From Acidobacteriota bacterium (lineage in GTDB: Bacteria > Acidobacteriota > JAAYUB01 > JAMOQF01), in contig JAMOQF010000073.1 in the NCBI GenBank assembly GCA_027064125.1, forward strand, positions 1 to 42,917: DNA of 42,917 nucleotides, in the 5' to 3' direction. The translations under genes and the position numbers were made by a program. Positions 35,173 to 42,917 of this stretch are shown here, piece by piece; the first letter of the stretch is position 1, and each line of letters opens with the position of its first letter. Under the pieces are notes generated by a model. The model saw only the letters and a list, made by a program, of their open reading frames with translations. It was not told where the DNA came from and searched no databases.

Positions 35173-38061
35173 TTAATAATAGGGTATTACTGCGGAGATA
35201 AAGTTAAGAGAATTATCTCCAAATATTTCATAAGCGGCTATGGGATAATCTGATTTTATATCGATATAACCTTTTCCCATGGTATTTGGATTGGGAAAGA
35301 GGAGTTCGCTACCAACGAGGGAAATAAATCTTGAGAATGGGGATATTTCTGTTTCGAGGTGATAGATTGGATCAATGTTTTCTCCATCGTAAATTGAGAT
35401 TTCAATTTTGTTGTTGTAGGGATAAGGATTTACAAGGGCAAGTCCAGTGAAATACGATATATTTCCAATATCACCTTTTGCAATATGATTGAAAAGTAAT
35501 CTTTTAGAGAGTTCTTTAAAGGCAGGTTGTATTGTAAGAAATGCTCCATTTAAGTCGCCAATTTCACTATAAGAAAGGATATTTCCATTACATGTTATTT
35601 TTATCCATCCATCAAAGAAATCTTTAGATTCACCAGAAGGCAGAATATCTTTTACATTTAATGAATAAGTTGAATAGGGAGATAATTGAGGAAGCAGAAA
35701 ACTGTCAAGAATGAGATTGCCATTAGAATCGAAAATGGAAATATAAATATTGGTTACTTGTGTGGATTCAAGAGAAATAAAATGAAGTTTGGTGTAATAT
35801 CCACCACCCATTGCCACATGAGGTATTATAAGAGAAGATGAAAAATTGGGATTCCGGGAATTCAATACTGCTAAGTTTGAACCATCAAAAATATATATTT
35901 CAGAAATGAGGGAATTTGAGGAATTGATTTTTATATAATCACCAGAGTTCATTTCTGGAAATATTTCATTTAAATTGAGGGTACGCTCATTCCTCCCATT
36001 TAAGGTGTTGGTGGGCGAAAATTGGAGAAGAGTGCCATCGGAATCAAAAAGAAAAATTGTAAATAGGACATCTTCACCATGTGGATTAAAAAGGGATAGA
36101 TAAGTAATATAATTTTCACTGAGAAGAAAGAGAGGTATTGTTATTTGATTCAGGTTTTCCTGGGGAGGGATTGTTCCGTCGAGATAACTTCCCTCATAAT
36201 CACCCTTCATGTAAAAAAGTTCCACAGGAAATGGGGATATAAAAAGAAGATAATTATCTTCACTCAGATTGATGGGGAATAGGTTACCCGCTATAAAAAT
36301 TTTTTCACCCTTTTCCGGAATTTCAAATACCTGGGGATTTGAAAAAGATGGATCGCGGTCTCGATCATCATCACACTCTGTAATTGTACCATCTTCGTTA
36401 TAGAGAAAAAGTTTTCCACTAATTGGAAAGTTATTTCTGTTCACAATGGTTATACCGGTAAATGAATTTTCAGTTAGTCTTTTTAGGGGAATTTGATAGA
36501 GGGAAACCCTTTTTATTAAAATCCTTGAAAAGGGATAAGGTATTGTCATGTTGATTTTGATTCCTTCAAATGCAAATTGCAAATTTTTAATCCCATACTC
36601 TGTTTTAAATGTTCCCCCACTTTCAAAAGAACTTATTATTTCACCCTTTTTTTCATCCTCCAATGTTGGTTTCTCACATAACAAATATTTATCCCTGTTT
36701 AGGAGAATTAACCCGACCCCATCCTCTATGTCTTTGATAAGTGTGGGAATGTTTTCTCCACTGTGGGAAACTAAGAAATTTACTTTTTTTGATAAAGATG
36801 TGCCATTTTCAAGCGTAATTTTACCAACGATGGTATATACACCATCTGAGAGGGTAGTGGTATCAAAAAACCAATCGTTGTTTATTTTCTCATAAAGGGT
36901 GTATTCTTTTTTAAAAACTCGGATACTTCCTCGGTATACTTCAATTGTTAAAGGATTTTCAGAGGATAAAAGTTCTTCCCTTTCAATTCCATTTTCATCT
37001 TTAGACCTTTTAAAGGCAAAATATGTTAAATTCATTGGGTTAACTGTCGAAAAGTACCAATTGTTGTTAAATTTAGTCCACTGTGGGATTAAAACAAGAG
37101 ATGTTTCCTCATCGTTCTTCCTATTGATTGAGAGACTTTTCATAAAGTGGGAAGGGTACTTGAATGAGTCTATTCCCTTTTCGCCCATTATGGTATCTAA
37201 AATGGGATAGAATTCTTCGCTGCTTAAGTTTGTACAGTCTATACATCTCAAATTTTCATTTATTTCCTTTAAAAGAGTATAGTCATATATGTCAGATGAA
37301 TCTGAATGTTTGCTTGAAAGGAGCATAAAAACCGCTGCGGAGTAGTTGTAGTAATATTCTGGAAAACTTGAGTTTGTGAAATTTATATTGGGGGAAAGAA
37401 ATCTATTTTCTTCTAAAATATCAAACAGGAAAATGTTTTTCTGGGGATCTCTTCCCCTCATATCCCTTATCTCTTTGTCAAATAGGTATTTACTTATGAG
37501 TTCAGTACAACATTCTGTCATTCCTTCTTCAATCCAGATGGTGGAAATGGGAGTATCTCTGTGGTAGGAGTGGATGAATTCATGTGTGAATAGTTGATCG
37601 TAGTATGGGTCATTGTTATAATCTTCATCTATTTTCCCATCATTGTCATCATCCACTCCGTTGTATGGATCTTCATCTATTTCTCCATCCCCATCGTTAT
37701 CCACTCTATAGTTTTCGATGGGATATTTTGAAATTATAATCACATTGTTTTCCCTATTGTAAAAAAACCAATCTGGGAGTGATGGGTCATATTTGATGGT
37801 TATGGGTGAAGTATCTGGATTTTCTCCATAAAAATGATCCACATATGGAGTTATCATGTTTAAAAGATTAATAAAGTAAGAGTAGTAATTTGGGTCCACG
37901 GAAGAATCAAAAATTACTTCTTTTTTATCGCTGAGTGTGAAATGGGAGACCCCATTTATCTCCATTTTTTTTTGAATGACACCACCGCATTTAAGGGCAT
38001 AGAGATAGGTACTTAAAAAGAAAAGCAAGATTATTGACGTAAGAAATATATTTTTTTTCAT
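35173..38061 (-). CDS. Secreted zinc metallopeptidase (gluzincin-type) with calcium-binding loops and repeated beta domains
   Basis: The protein has 962 residues. A signal peptide (NIFLTSIILLFFLSTYLYA) is followed by a propeptide-like region. Two acidic loops, DNDGDGEIDED (121-131) and DDDNDGKIDED (137-147), resemble EF-hand/dockerin/thrombospondin-type-3 calcium sites. The zinc site HEFIH (His160, Glu161, His164) follows, with the third ligand Glu179 in WIEEGMTE, the spacing of gluzincins such as M1/M61-like enzymes. From about residue 330 to the end come beta-sandwich units with a recurring pattern, e.g. NSFTGITIVNRNNFPISGKL, ENYITYLSLFNPHGEDVLFT and ISYFTGLALVNPYPYNNKIE, each followed by a 'xYDxxGxL' strand. 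It probably acts outside the inner membrane on proteins; the substrate is unknown. It has its own promoter candidate and ends just before groES. Confidence 0.82.
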   Translation of the reverse strand: MKKNIFLTSIILLFFLSTYLYALKCGGVIQKKMEINGVSHFTLSDKKEVIFDSSVDPNYYSYFINLLNMITPYVDHFYGENPDTSPITIKYDPSLPDWFFYNRENNVIIISKYPIENYRVDNDGDGEIDEDPYNGVDDDNDGKIDEDYNNDPYYDQLFTHEFIHSYHRDTPISTIWIEEGMTECCTELISKYLFDKEIRDMRGRDPQKNIFLFDILEENRFLSPNINFTNSSFPEYYYNYSAAVFMLLSSKHSDSSDIYDYTLLKEINENLRCIDCTNLSSEEFYPILDTIMGEKGIDSFKYPSHFMKSLSINRKNDEETSLVLIPQWTKFNNNWYFSTVNPMNLTYFAFKRSKDENGIEREELLSSENPLTIEVYRGSIRVFKKEYTLYEKINNDWFFDTTTLSDGVYTIVGKITLENGTSLSKKVNFLVSHSGENIPTLIKDIEDGVGLILLNRDKYLLCEKPTLEDEKKGEIISSFESGGTFKTEYGIKNLQFAFEGIKINMTIPYPFSRILIKRVSLYQIPLKRLTENSFTGITIVNRNNFPISGKLFLYNEDGTITECDDDRDRDPSFSNPQVFEIPEKGEKIFIAGNLFPINLSEDNYLLFISPFPVELFYMKGDYEGSYLDGTIPPQENLNQITIPLFLLSENYITYLSLFNPHGEDVLFTIFLFDSDGTLLQFSPTNTLNGRNERTLNLNEIFPEMNSGDYIKINSSNSLISEIYIFDGSNLAVLNSRNPNFSSSLIIPHVAMGGGYYTKLHFISLESTQVTNIYISIFDSNGNLILDSFLLPQLSPYSTYSLNVKDILPSGESKDFFDGWIKITCNGNILSYSEIGDLNGAFLTIQPAFKELSKRLLFNHIAKGDIGNISYFTGLALVNPYPYNNKIEISIYDGENIDPIYHLETEISPFSRFISLVGSELLFPNPNTMGKGYIDIKSDYPIAAYEIFGDNSLNFISAVIPYY

Positions 38062-38076
38062 AACTCCAACATAAAT

Positions 38077-38105
38077 AAGATAATTTTAAGTGTTTAAAGT
38101 TGCAA
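38077..38105 (-). promoter_or_regulatory. Possible sigma-70-type promoter of the metallopeptidase gene
   Basis: On the minus strand TTGCAA (38100-38105) and TATCTT (38077-38082) are 17 bases apart, each four of six to consensus. They lie in the 53-base gap between the xer stop and the peptidase ATG. Modest support only. Confidence 0.35.
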
Positions 38106-38114
38106 ACAAAGTGT

Positions 38115-39005
38115 TTATTTTTTTCTCGGGTGATATCTATCATAAACTTCTTTTATATGTTTCTGAGTGACAAATGTGTATATTTCTGTGGTTGAAATAT
38201 CACTGTGTCCAAGCATTATCTGAATAGAACGTAGGTCTGCACCATGTTCAAGAAGGTGAGTTGCAAAGGAGTGTCTTAGTGTGTGGGGTGAAATCTTTTT
38301 TTCTATTCCGGCAAGGGATGCATATTTTTTTATTAATTTCCAGATTCCCTGTCTGGTTAGTTGTCCCCCTCTCCTGTTTAGAAATATGTGGTCATTTTTC
38401 TTTTCTTTAAGTAAATATCCCCTTCCTTCAAGTAGATATTTTTTTAGCCACTTTTTTGCACTTTCCCCAAAGGGTACGAGTCTTTCCTTGCTTCCCTTTC
38501 CTTTACATTTCAGATAGGAAAATTCAAGATTTATGTCATCCACAGCGAGATTTGCTACTTCAGAAACCCTGAGACCTGATCCGTACATTATTTCAAGCAT
38601 TGCCCTATCCCTTAATCCAGCGGGAGTGCTTGTATTGGGTGCTTCTATTAATTTATTAACTTCTTCTTCAGTAAGGTAAATGGGTAATTTCTTCCACAAT
38701 TTGGGGACGGATAAAACACCTATGATTTCTTCTTTTATTATCTTTTCCTGTGTCAAGAATTTTAAAAAATTTCTGAGGGTCACAATATTTCTTGCTATGG
38801 AGGAATCTTTAAGTCCAAGAGAATAGAGATATTTCACATAATCCAGGAGAATTTCAGAGTTTAACTTTTCCATGTCAATTTTCTTTTTTTCCAGGAATTT
38901 ATCGAATTTTTTTATGTCTTCATGGTAGGATGCTATGGTGTTTTTACTTAACCCCCTGTCTATTTTTAAAAATTCAATGAAATCTTTTATGAGTTTTTCT
39001 ATCAT
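38115..39005 (-). CDS. Site-specific tyrosine recombinase XerC/XerD family
   Basis: The protein has 296 residues, the usual XerC/D length. The N-terminal SAM-like DNA-binding domain opens with LIKDFIEFLKIDRGLSKNTI. The catalytic domain has all six residues: Arg146 (GSGLRVSE), Lys near 170 (KGKGSKER), His241 and Arg244 (HTLRHSFATHLL), His267 (LGHSDISTT) and the nucleophile Tyr276 (EIYTFV). It resolves chromosome dimers at dif; a dif site was not seen nearby. Only one Xer is present in the window, so XerC versus XerD cannot be decided (the sequence is somewhat XerD-like). Its start overlaps the upstream hydrolase by 4 bases. Confidence 0.93.
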   Translation of the reverse strand: MIEKLIKDFIEFLKIDRGLSKNTIASYHEDIKKFDKFLEKKKIDMEKLNSEILLDYVKYLYSLGLKDSSIARNIVTLRNFLKFLTQEKIIKEEIIGVLSVPKLWKKLPIYLTEEEVNKLIEAPNTSTPAGLRDRAMLEIMYGSGLRVSEVANLAVDDINLEFSYLKCKGKGSKERLVPFGESAKKWLKKYLLEGRGYLLKEKKNDHIFLNRRGGQLTRQGIWKLIKKYASLAGIEKKISPHTLRHSFATHLLEHGADLRSIQIMLGHSDISTTEIYTFVTQKHIKEVYDRYHPRKK

Positions 39006-39661
39006 TTTAACCTTAAAAATGGATTGTTATTTTTTTCATAAAAAACAGTTGTATCTTCACCATGTCCTGGGAATATATGGATGTCATCTGAAAGTGTAAG
39101 AATTTTATTTTTTATGGAGTTTATAATTTCTTCGTAATTTCCTCCAGGTAGATCTGTTCTTCCAATTCCTTCGCAAAAAATGGTATCTCCGGAGAAGAGA
39201 ACTTTGTTATTAACAAGGAAGGAAACACTACCCGGTGTGTGTCCAGGTGTGTGAATAATTTCAATTTTATACCCATCTATTTTTATAGGATCTTTTTCTT
39301 CCAGGAAAAAATCTGGTTCTGGAATATATTTTATATTTAAAAGGCTCTGTAAATTAAAAATGTCTATTTTTTCAATTTCCAGAAAAGGTAGATCCTTTTT
39401 ATGCATACCAATTTTGACATCTGGAAAGGCCTCTTTTATAATCCAGTTGTTTCCTGTATGGTCGGGATGTCCATGGGTGTTTAATAAATAAATGGGGATC
39501 AGATTTTTTGAATGTATGTGATTTATGAGGGTATGACCTTCTGCACCGGGATCTATTATTATACTTTTTTTTGAGGGAAAAATTAGGAGATAGGAATTTA
39601 CTGCTAAAGGTCCAAGGGAAAATTTTAAAATTTTCAATTTGTCAAAATTATATTCCTGCAT
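39002..39661 (-). CDS. Metallo-beta-lactamase-fold hydrolase, glyoxalase II-like
   Basis: The protein has 219 residues. It carries the metal-binding THGHPDH (His63, His65, Asp67, His68), HTPGHTPGSVSFLV, the bridging Asp in LFSGDTIF and a late His in IFPGHGEDT. This is the pattern of small glyoxalase-II-like hydrolases, which cleave a thioester such as S-lactoylglutathione or related thiols. The protein lacks the separate C-terminal substrate domain of eukaryotic-type GloB, so the natural substrate is unknown. It overlaps both neighbours (14 bases with the sensor-like gene, 4 with xer). Confidence 0.9.
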   Translation of the reverse strand: MQEYNFDKLKILKFSLGPLAVNSYLLIFPSKKSIIIDPGAEGHTLINHIHSKNLIPIYLLNTHGHPDHTGNNWIIKEAFPDVKIGMHKKDLPFLEIEKIDIFNLQSLLNIKYIPEPDFFLEEKDPIKIDGYKIEIIHTPGHTPGSVSFLVNNKVLFSGDTIFCEGIGRTDLPGGNYEEIINSIKNKILTLSDDIHIFPGHGEDTTVFYEKNNNPFLRLK

Positions 39662-41471
39662 TGAATTTAGATTTTGTTTTAAATTTTAAAGAGAGATAAA
39701 ATTTGCAATTATCTTCCATATAATGTTCATATTTTACGTGGCTTAAATCCAGAACCTTTTTTGTAACCTCCCATATAAAGTTTTCCTCAACTTCCTTCAG
39801 AAAGAGATCTGTGGAATTAAATAGTCTGTCATTTTTAGAAAGAAAATTGAACTTCAAGTTTAAGTATTTTTCTTCAAGAGTTGGAGAAACTCTTATTTCT
39901 CCGGTAAAAATATTTTCAAGGATAAGTCTAAATAATAAATTTAGGCAAAATGGGACCAGATCTCTGTCAATTAAGATTTCTGGAAAGACTTCATGATGGG
40001 AGATTTGAATTGGAATTTTCTTGAGTAATGTGAATTTTTTAATATTTTCAATTAAATTATTAAAAAACTCCTGGAAATTTTGACTTTCAAGATTTAAGGA
40101 AAAATTTTCATCCAGCAATACCTTTAAAAGTTTAAATTGTTCCATTTCCTCTTTCAATATTTCCAGTTCTGCTTCAATATTTCTGACTTGAGGTAATTGG
40201 GAAATCTCTGATATTTCATTTTTTAAGAGTTGGAAAAAACCTTCAAGTTTGATAAGGGACTTTTTCAAATTCCGACTTATTGTGAATATTTTATTTATAT
40301 GATTAACCCTTTCTTTTAACTTATTTACATATGCCAGTTCATTTTTTAATTTACTTATTTCAAGTTGAAACTTATTTAGTTGATTGTCAAAGTTTTTTGC
40401 GTTATTAATTAGAAAGGAAGACATCTCGCAGATTCTCACTATTGTGTTTATGGTATCTAATTTTAGTGGGGATCCATCTACACACTCAAAGATAAAGTAT
40501 TCAGGTTTTCTTTCAATGTTTTCTCTTTGTGGAACAATCAAGATTTCCACATTTTCCGAATTTAAATTGGATTTTTCCTTTATGAGCAAAAAGGGCTTGT
40601 CTTTTTTTAGTTTTTCTCCATCCCTTTTCAAAATTTCGAAGATTGTATTGTGATTTAGTAAAATTCCAGATTCCACTGAAAAAAAATTTGATTTATCTTC
40701 AACAAGCAGAGAGAAATTTAACCTTGAAAAGTTTGATTTAAAAAAATCTTCTATCCTTTGTTTTATGGATTTTGCTTCCTGAATGAAAAAGGTGGAAGAT
40801 AGAAATTTTAAAATCAAATTTGCTTCATCATTTCTCTGAATTATTTCATTTTGAAGTATGTGGAATTCCACCATCTGCCTGATGATTTTGAAAAAAGATT
40901 CCACCTCTTTGTCAAAGATGGTTTTTTCATCTTTTTTTCTTAAAAGAAAAAGTCCACCAATGAGTTTTTCCCTTCTAAAAAAGGGAAGTATTAGAAATTT
41001 TTTCTCCCTGTAGTTTTCTACAATATTGGAGACATCTTCATATTCTCTCCAGTTAAAATATATTCCCTCTTTGAGGTCTTCAAATTTTTTATGTATGTAT
41101 TCTTTTATAAGGGGGCAGATGTCCATGTTCCATTTGTAGTCAACACAACTTTGAACACTTGACTCTACGACTTCGTAAAAGATAATACCCTTTTCAACTT
41201 TAAAAATTTCAAAAAAATATAAAAGGGAGTTGTAGAGATTTTTTGAAATATTTTCCGCTGATGATAGGATGGAAAAGGACTTGTTGTAAAATGTTTTTCG
41301 TGCCTTTAATTCTTCTTCTACCTCTTTTAAGGCTTTCTCTTTTTTTTTAAGTTCTGTGGAAAATTTATATGTTTTTCTAAAAACAAGTGAAGATAAGAAT
41401 AGGAGGAGTAAACAACCAGCGATGATTAAATAATTTAAATTTTGAACTAAAAAAGTAAAAATTTTATCCAT
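39648..41471 (-). CDS. Membrane protein with GAF-like and coiled-coil regions, degenerate histidine-kinase-like
   Basis: The protein has 607 residues. One N-terminal membrane helix (about 10-31) is followed by a coiled coil (about 35-65) and a GAF-like domain (about 68-205, ending in LPFFRREKLIGGLFLLRKKD). A second similar region (about 230-345) precedes a long heptad coiled coil (about 355-460). The C-terminal ~150 residues (LIDRDLVPFCLNLLFRLILE, EIRVSPTLEEKYLNLKFNFL, ending FYLSLKFK) resemble the frame of a histidine-kinase ATPase. The phosphoacceptor His motif, the N box and the glycine boxes are missing. It may be a signalling pseudokinase or scaffold. A near-consensus sigma-70 promoter lies just upstream, and it is the first gene of its run. 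Confidence 0.65.
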   Translation of the reverse strand: MDKIFTFLVQNLNYLIIAGCLLLLFLSSLVFRKTYKFSTELKKKEKALKEVEEELKARKTFYNKSFSILSSAENISKNLYNSLLYFFEIFKVEKGIIFYEVVESSVQSCVDYKWNMDICPLIKEYIHKKFEDLKEGIYFNWREYEDVSNIVENYREKKFLILPFFRREKLIGGLFLLRKKDEKTIFDKEVESFFKIIRQMVEFHILQNEIIQRNDEANLILKFLSSTFFIQEAKSIKQRIEDFFKSNFSRLNFSLLVEDKSNFFSVESGILLNHNTIFEILKRDGEKLKKDKPFLLIKEKSNLNSENVEILIVPQRENIERKPEYFIFECVDGSPLKLDTINTIVRICEMSSFLINNAKNFDNQLNKFQLEISKLKNELAYVNKLKERVNHINKIFTISRNLKKSLIKLEGFFQLLKNEISEISQLPQVRNIEAELEILKEEMEQFKLLKVLLDENFSLNLESQNFQEFFNNLIENIKKFTLLKKIPIQISHHEVFPEILIDRDLVPFCLNLLFRLILENIFTGEIRVSPTLEEKYLNLKFNFLSKNDRLFNSTDLFLKEVEENFIWEVTKKVLDLSHVKYEHYMEDNCKFYLSLKFKTKSKFNAGI

Positions 41472-41494
41472 AACTCTTTGAATTACAAAATTTT

Positions 41495-41523
41495 ATTATA
41501 TTCTTTATGGTATTTTTAGTCAA
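41495..41523 (-). promoter_or_regulatory. Strong sigma-70-type promoter of the sensor-like/hydrolase/xer run
   Basis: On the minus strand a -35 TTGACT (41518-41523, five of six) and a perfect -10 TATAAT (41495-41500) are exactly 17 bases apart, and the -10 is 23 bases before the ATG at 41471. This is the best housekeeping promoter I see in the window. Confidence 0.8.
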
Positions 41524-41527
41524 TTAC

Positions 41528-41555
41528 TTAAAATAAATTTAAAAAGTTGTATAAT
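41528..41555 (+). promoter_or_regulatory. Possible sigma-70-type promoter of the CFA synthase gene
   Basis: A perfect TATAAT (41550-41555) has TTAAAA (41528-41533, four of six) 16 bases upstream. The start would be near 41562, leaving a ~25-base leader with the AAAGGAGTG ribosome site. It diverges from the strong minus-strand promoter only a few bases away. Confidence 0.55.
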
Positions 41556-41585
41556 TACTTAAGGATCATGTAAAGGAGTGAAAAA

Positions 41586-42848
41586 ATGGAAAATGAAAAG
41601 TTTTTATCCATTTCCAGAGATTTTCTTGAATTACTTCTTGATGGTGTTCACAATAAGCCTACTTTTGTCCTATGGGATGGCAGTAAAATTTTAGGCAATA
41701 AAAGAGAAACTGAAATTTTAATTAATTATCCCTGGAGTTTGAGGGAGATGTTTTTAAACCCTTCGGAACTTTCAATGGCAGAAGCGTATATTTATGGGGA
41801 TATTGATATTAAGGGTAATATATATGATGTGTTTCCCCTTGCAAATGAACTGATTGAGAAAAAATTTGGGGTAAAGAATAAGGTAAAACTTTTCACCCTT
41901 CTAAAAAAGCTACCTTCAAGGAAAATTTCCTATGAAAAATGTTTTGCAAATTTAAGTGGTAAAAAACACAGTAAAGACAGAGATGCAAGTGCCATTTCAT
42001 ATCACTATGACGTTTCAAATGATTTTTTCAGATTATTTCTCGATAAAAATATGCAATATTCTTGTGCCTACTTTGAAAGTGAAGATGATTCAATAGATGT
42101 GGCTCAGGAGAAGAAGATGGAATATATTTGCAGGAAATTGTCATTGACTCCTGGCGAAAAGTTGCTGGATATTGGTGCCGGATGGGGTGGGTTAATTATT
42201 TATGCTGCCAAGAATTATGGTGTTATTGCTCGTGGGATCACTTTAAGTAAGAGACAATATGAGTATGCAAGGAATTGGATAAAAAAAGAAGGACTTGAGG
42301 AAAAATGTTCAATGGAATTACTTGATTATAGAGATATTGATGGCAAAGAGAAATTTGACAAAATAGTGAGTGTTGGAATGTTTGAACATGTTGGAAGGGA
42401 AAATTATGAAAAATATTTGAAGATCGCCTATAACATTTTAAAAGAAGGGGGGCTTTTTTTAAACCATGGAATTTCAATAAGAGCAGATCTCTTTGGGAAA
42501 TCAAGATCCTCTTTTTCTGAAAAGTATGTTTTTCCAGATGGAGAGTTACTACCCATTTATTTCACCACTAAAATCTCCGAGATGGTGGGATTTGAAATCA
42601 GGGATGTGGAGTGTTTGAGGGAACACTACTCTTTGACTCTAAGGAAATGGGTTAGCAGATTGGAAAAAAATAGAGAAAAAGCCATTGAATTTGCAGGAGA
42701 AAAGAGATACAGAATCTGGAGATTATATATGGCTGGCAGTGCTGAACAATTTAAAAATAGGGAGATAGGAGTATACCAAACACTTCTTTTAAAAGATAAA
42801 AATGGAATGGGAAATCTGCCCCTTAGCAGAAGGAGTTGGTATTTATAG
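41586..42848 (+). CDS. cfa: Cyclopropane-fatty-acyl-phospholipid synthase
   Basis: The 420-residue SAM-dependent enzyme adds a methylene across the double bond of membrane phospholipid acyl chains. Features are the N-terminal helical domain with MAEAYIYGDIDIKGNIYDVF, then ISYHYDVSNDFFRLFLDKNM (137-156) and the CFA signature MQYSCAYF. The SAM motif is LLDIGAGWGGLIIYAAKNYG (193-212), followed by GITLSKRQYEYA, SVGMFEHVG and the late NREIGVYQTLL. Length is close to the family. It is monocistronic as far as visible; the 69 bases after it hold nothing I can identify. Confidence 0.94.
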   Translation: MENEKFLSISRDFLELLLDGVHNKPTFVLWDGSKILGNKRETEILINYPWSLREMFLNPSELSMAEAYIYGDIDIKGNIYDVFPLANELIEKKFGVKNKVKLFTLLKKLPSRKISYEKCFANLSGKKHSKDRDASAISYHYDVSNDFFRLFLDKNMQYSCAYFESEDDSIDVAQEKKMEYICRKLSLTPGEKLLDIGAGWGGLIIYAAKNYGVIARGITLSKRQYEYARNWIKKEGLEEKCSMELLDYRDIDGKEKFDKIVSVGMFEHVGRENYEKYLKIAYNILKEGGLFLNHGISIRADLFGKSRSSFSEKYVFPDGELLPIYFTTKISEMVGFEIRDVECLREHYSLTLRKWVSRLEKNREKAIEFAGEKRYRIWRLYMAGSAEQFKNREIGVYQTLLLKDKNGMGNLPLSRRSWYL

Positions 42849-42917
42849 TTATAATACTGAATGGCGACAAATAAATAAAAAGGCAGAGAAGAAACAAGAT
42901 TTTTAGGTATGTCTTCC

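Noticed and set aside
42849-42917. Right-edge sequence after cfa, including a TATAAT-like stretch
   Set aside because: Too short to support a gene, terminator or promoter.

Overview
The window is an AT-rich, gene-dense bacterial chromosome segment (roughly one third G+C by eye). About 40 protein genes are packed with overlaps or gaps of a few bases. No stretch over 300 bases lacks a gene, and I see no tRNA, rRNA, CRISPR array, insertion sequence or prophage gene. The host is Gram-negative: it encodes LptB, an LptC/LptA-type protein, lipoproteins and a dTDP-sugar enzyme. DUF1844, a bactofilin beside ParAB, and a secreted protein with repeated 'FTGLxLVNP'-type beta domains would suit a deep-branching diderm such as an Acidobacteriota/Aminicenantota-like lineage, but the lineage cannot be fixed from this sequence alone.

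Layout. (1) 1-1244, minus: the start of a YacL-like PIN/TRAM membrane protein and a GT2-like protein. (2) 1343-12272, plus: a run of eleven genes (Nudix, unknown, sensor kinase, hpt, nrdR, hsp20, lon, thiL, unknown, HEAT-cyclophilin lipoprotein, rsmE). (3) 12255-26912, minus: a run of fifteen genes. Read in transcription order these are an exported unknown, purH, a Gfo/Idh/MocA oxidoreductase, a response regulator, a CHAT protease-like protein, DUF1844, ribF, gatC, gatA, an exported unknown, mnmG, rsmG, parA, parB and bactofilin. The mnmG-rsmG-parA-parB cluster usually lies near the replication origin, and a perfect parS site sits inside the CHAT gene about 9 kb away. (4) 26985-31913, plus: lptC/A fusion-lptB-rpoN-hpf, the same order as in proteobacteria, with LptC and LptA apparently in one 710-residue chain. 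(5) 31930-41471, minus: a degenerate sensor-kinase-like protein, a metallo-beta-lactamase-fold hydrolase, xer recombinase, a large secreted metallopeptidase, groES-groEL and rmlB. (6) 41586-42848, plus: cyclopropane fatty acid synthase.

How it fits together. Protein quality control is strongly represented (Hsp20, Lon, GroESL, a cyclophilin lipoprotein). groESL is preceded by a textbook -24/-12 sigma-54 promoter, and the sigma-54 gene rpoN lies about 3.7 kb away. Envelope functions (Lpt export, CFA synthase, the peptidase, the membrane-anchored CHAT protein) and chromosome segregation (ParAB, parS, bactofilin, Xer) are the other themes. The items most worth following are the parS inside a membrane-anchored CHAT gene, the sigma-54 groESL promoter, the LptC-LptA fusion, the HEAT-cyclophilin lipoprotein and the calcium-loop metallopeptidase.
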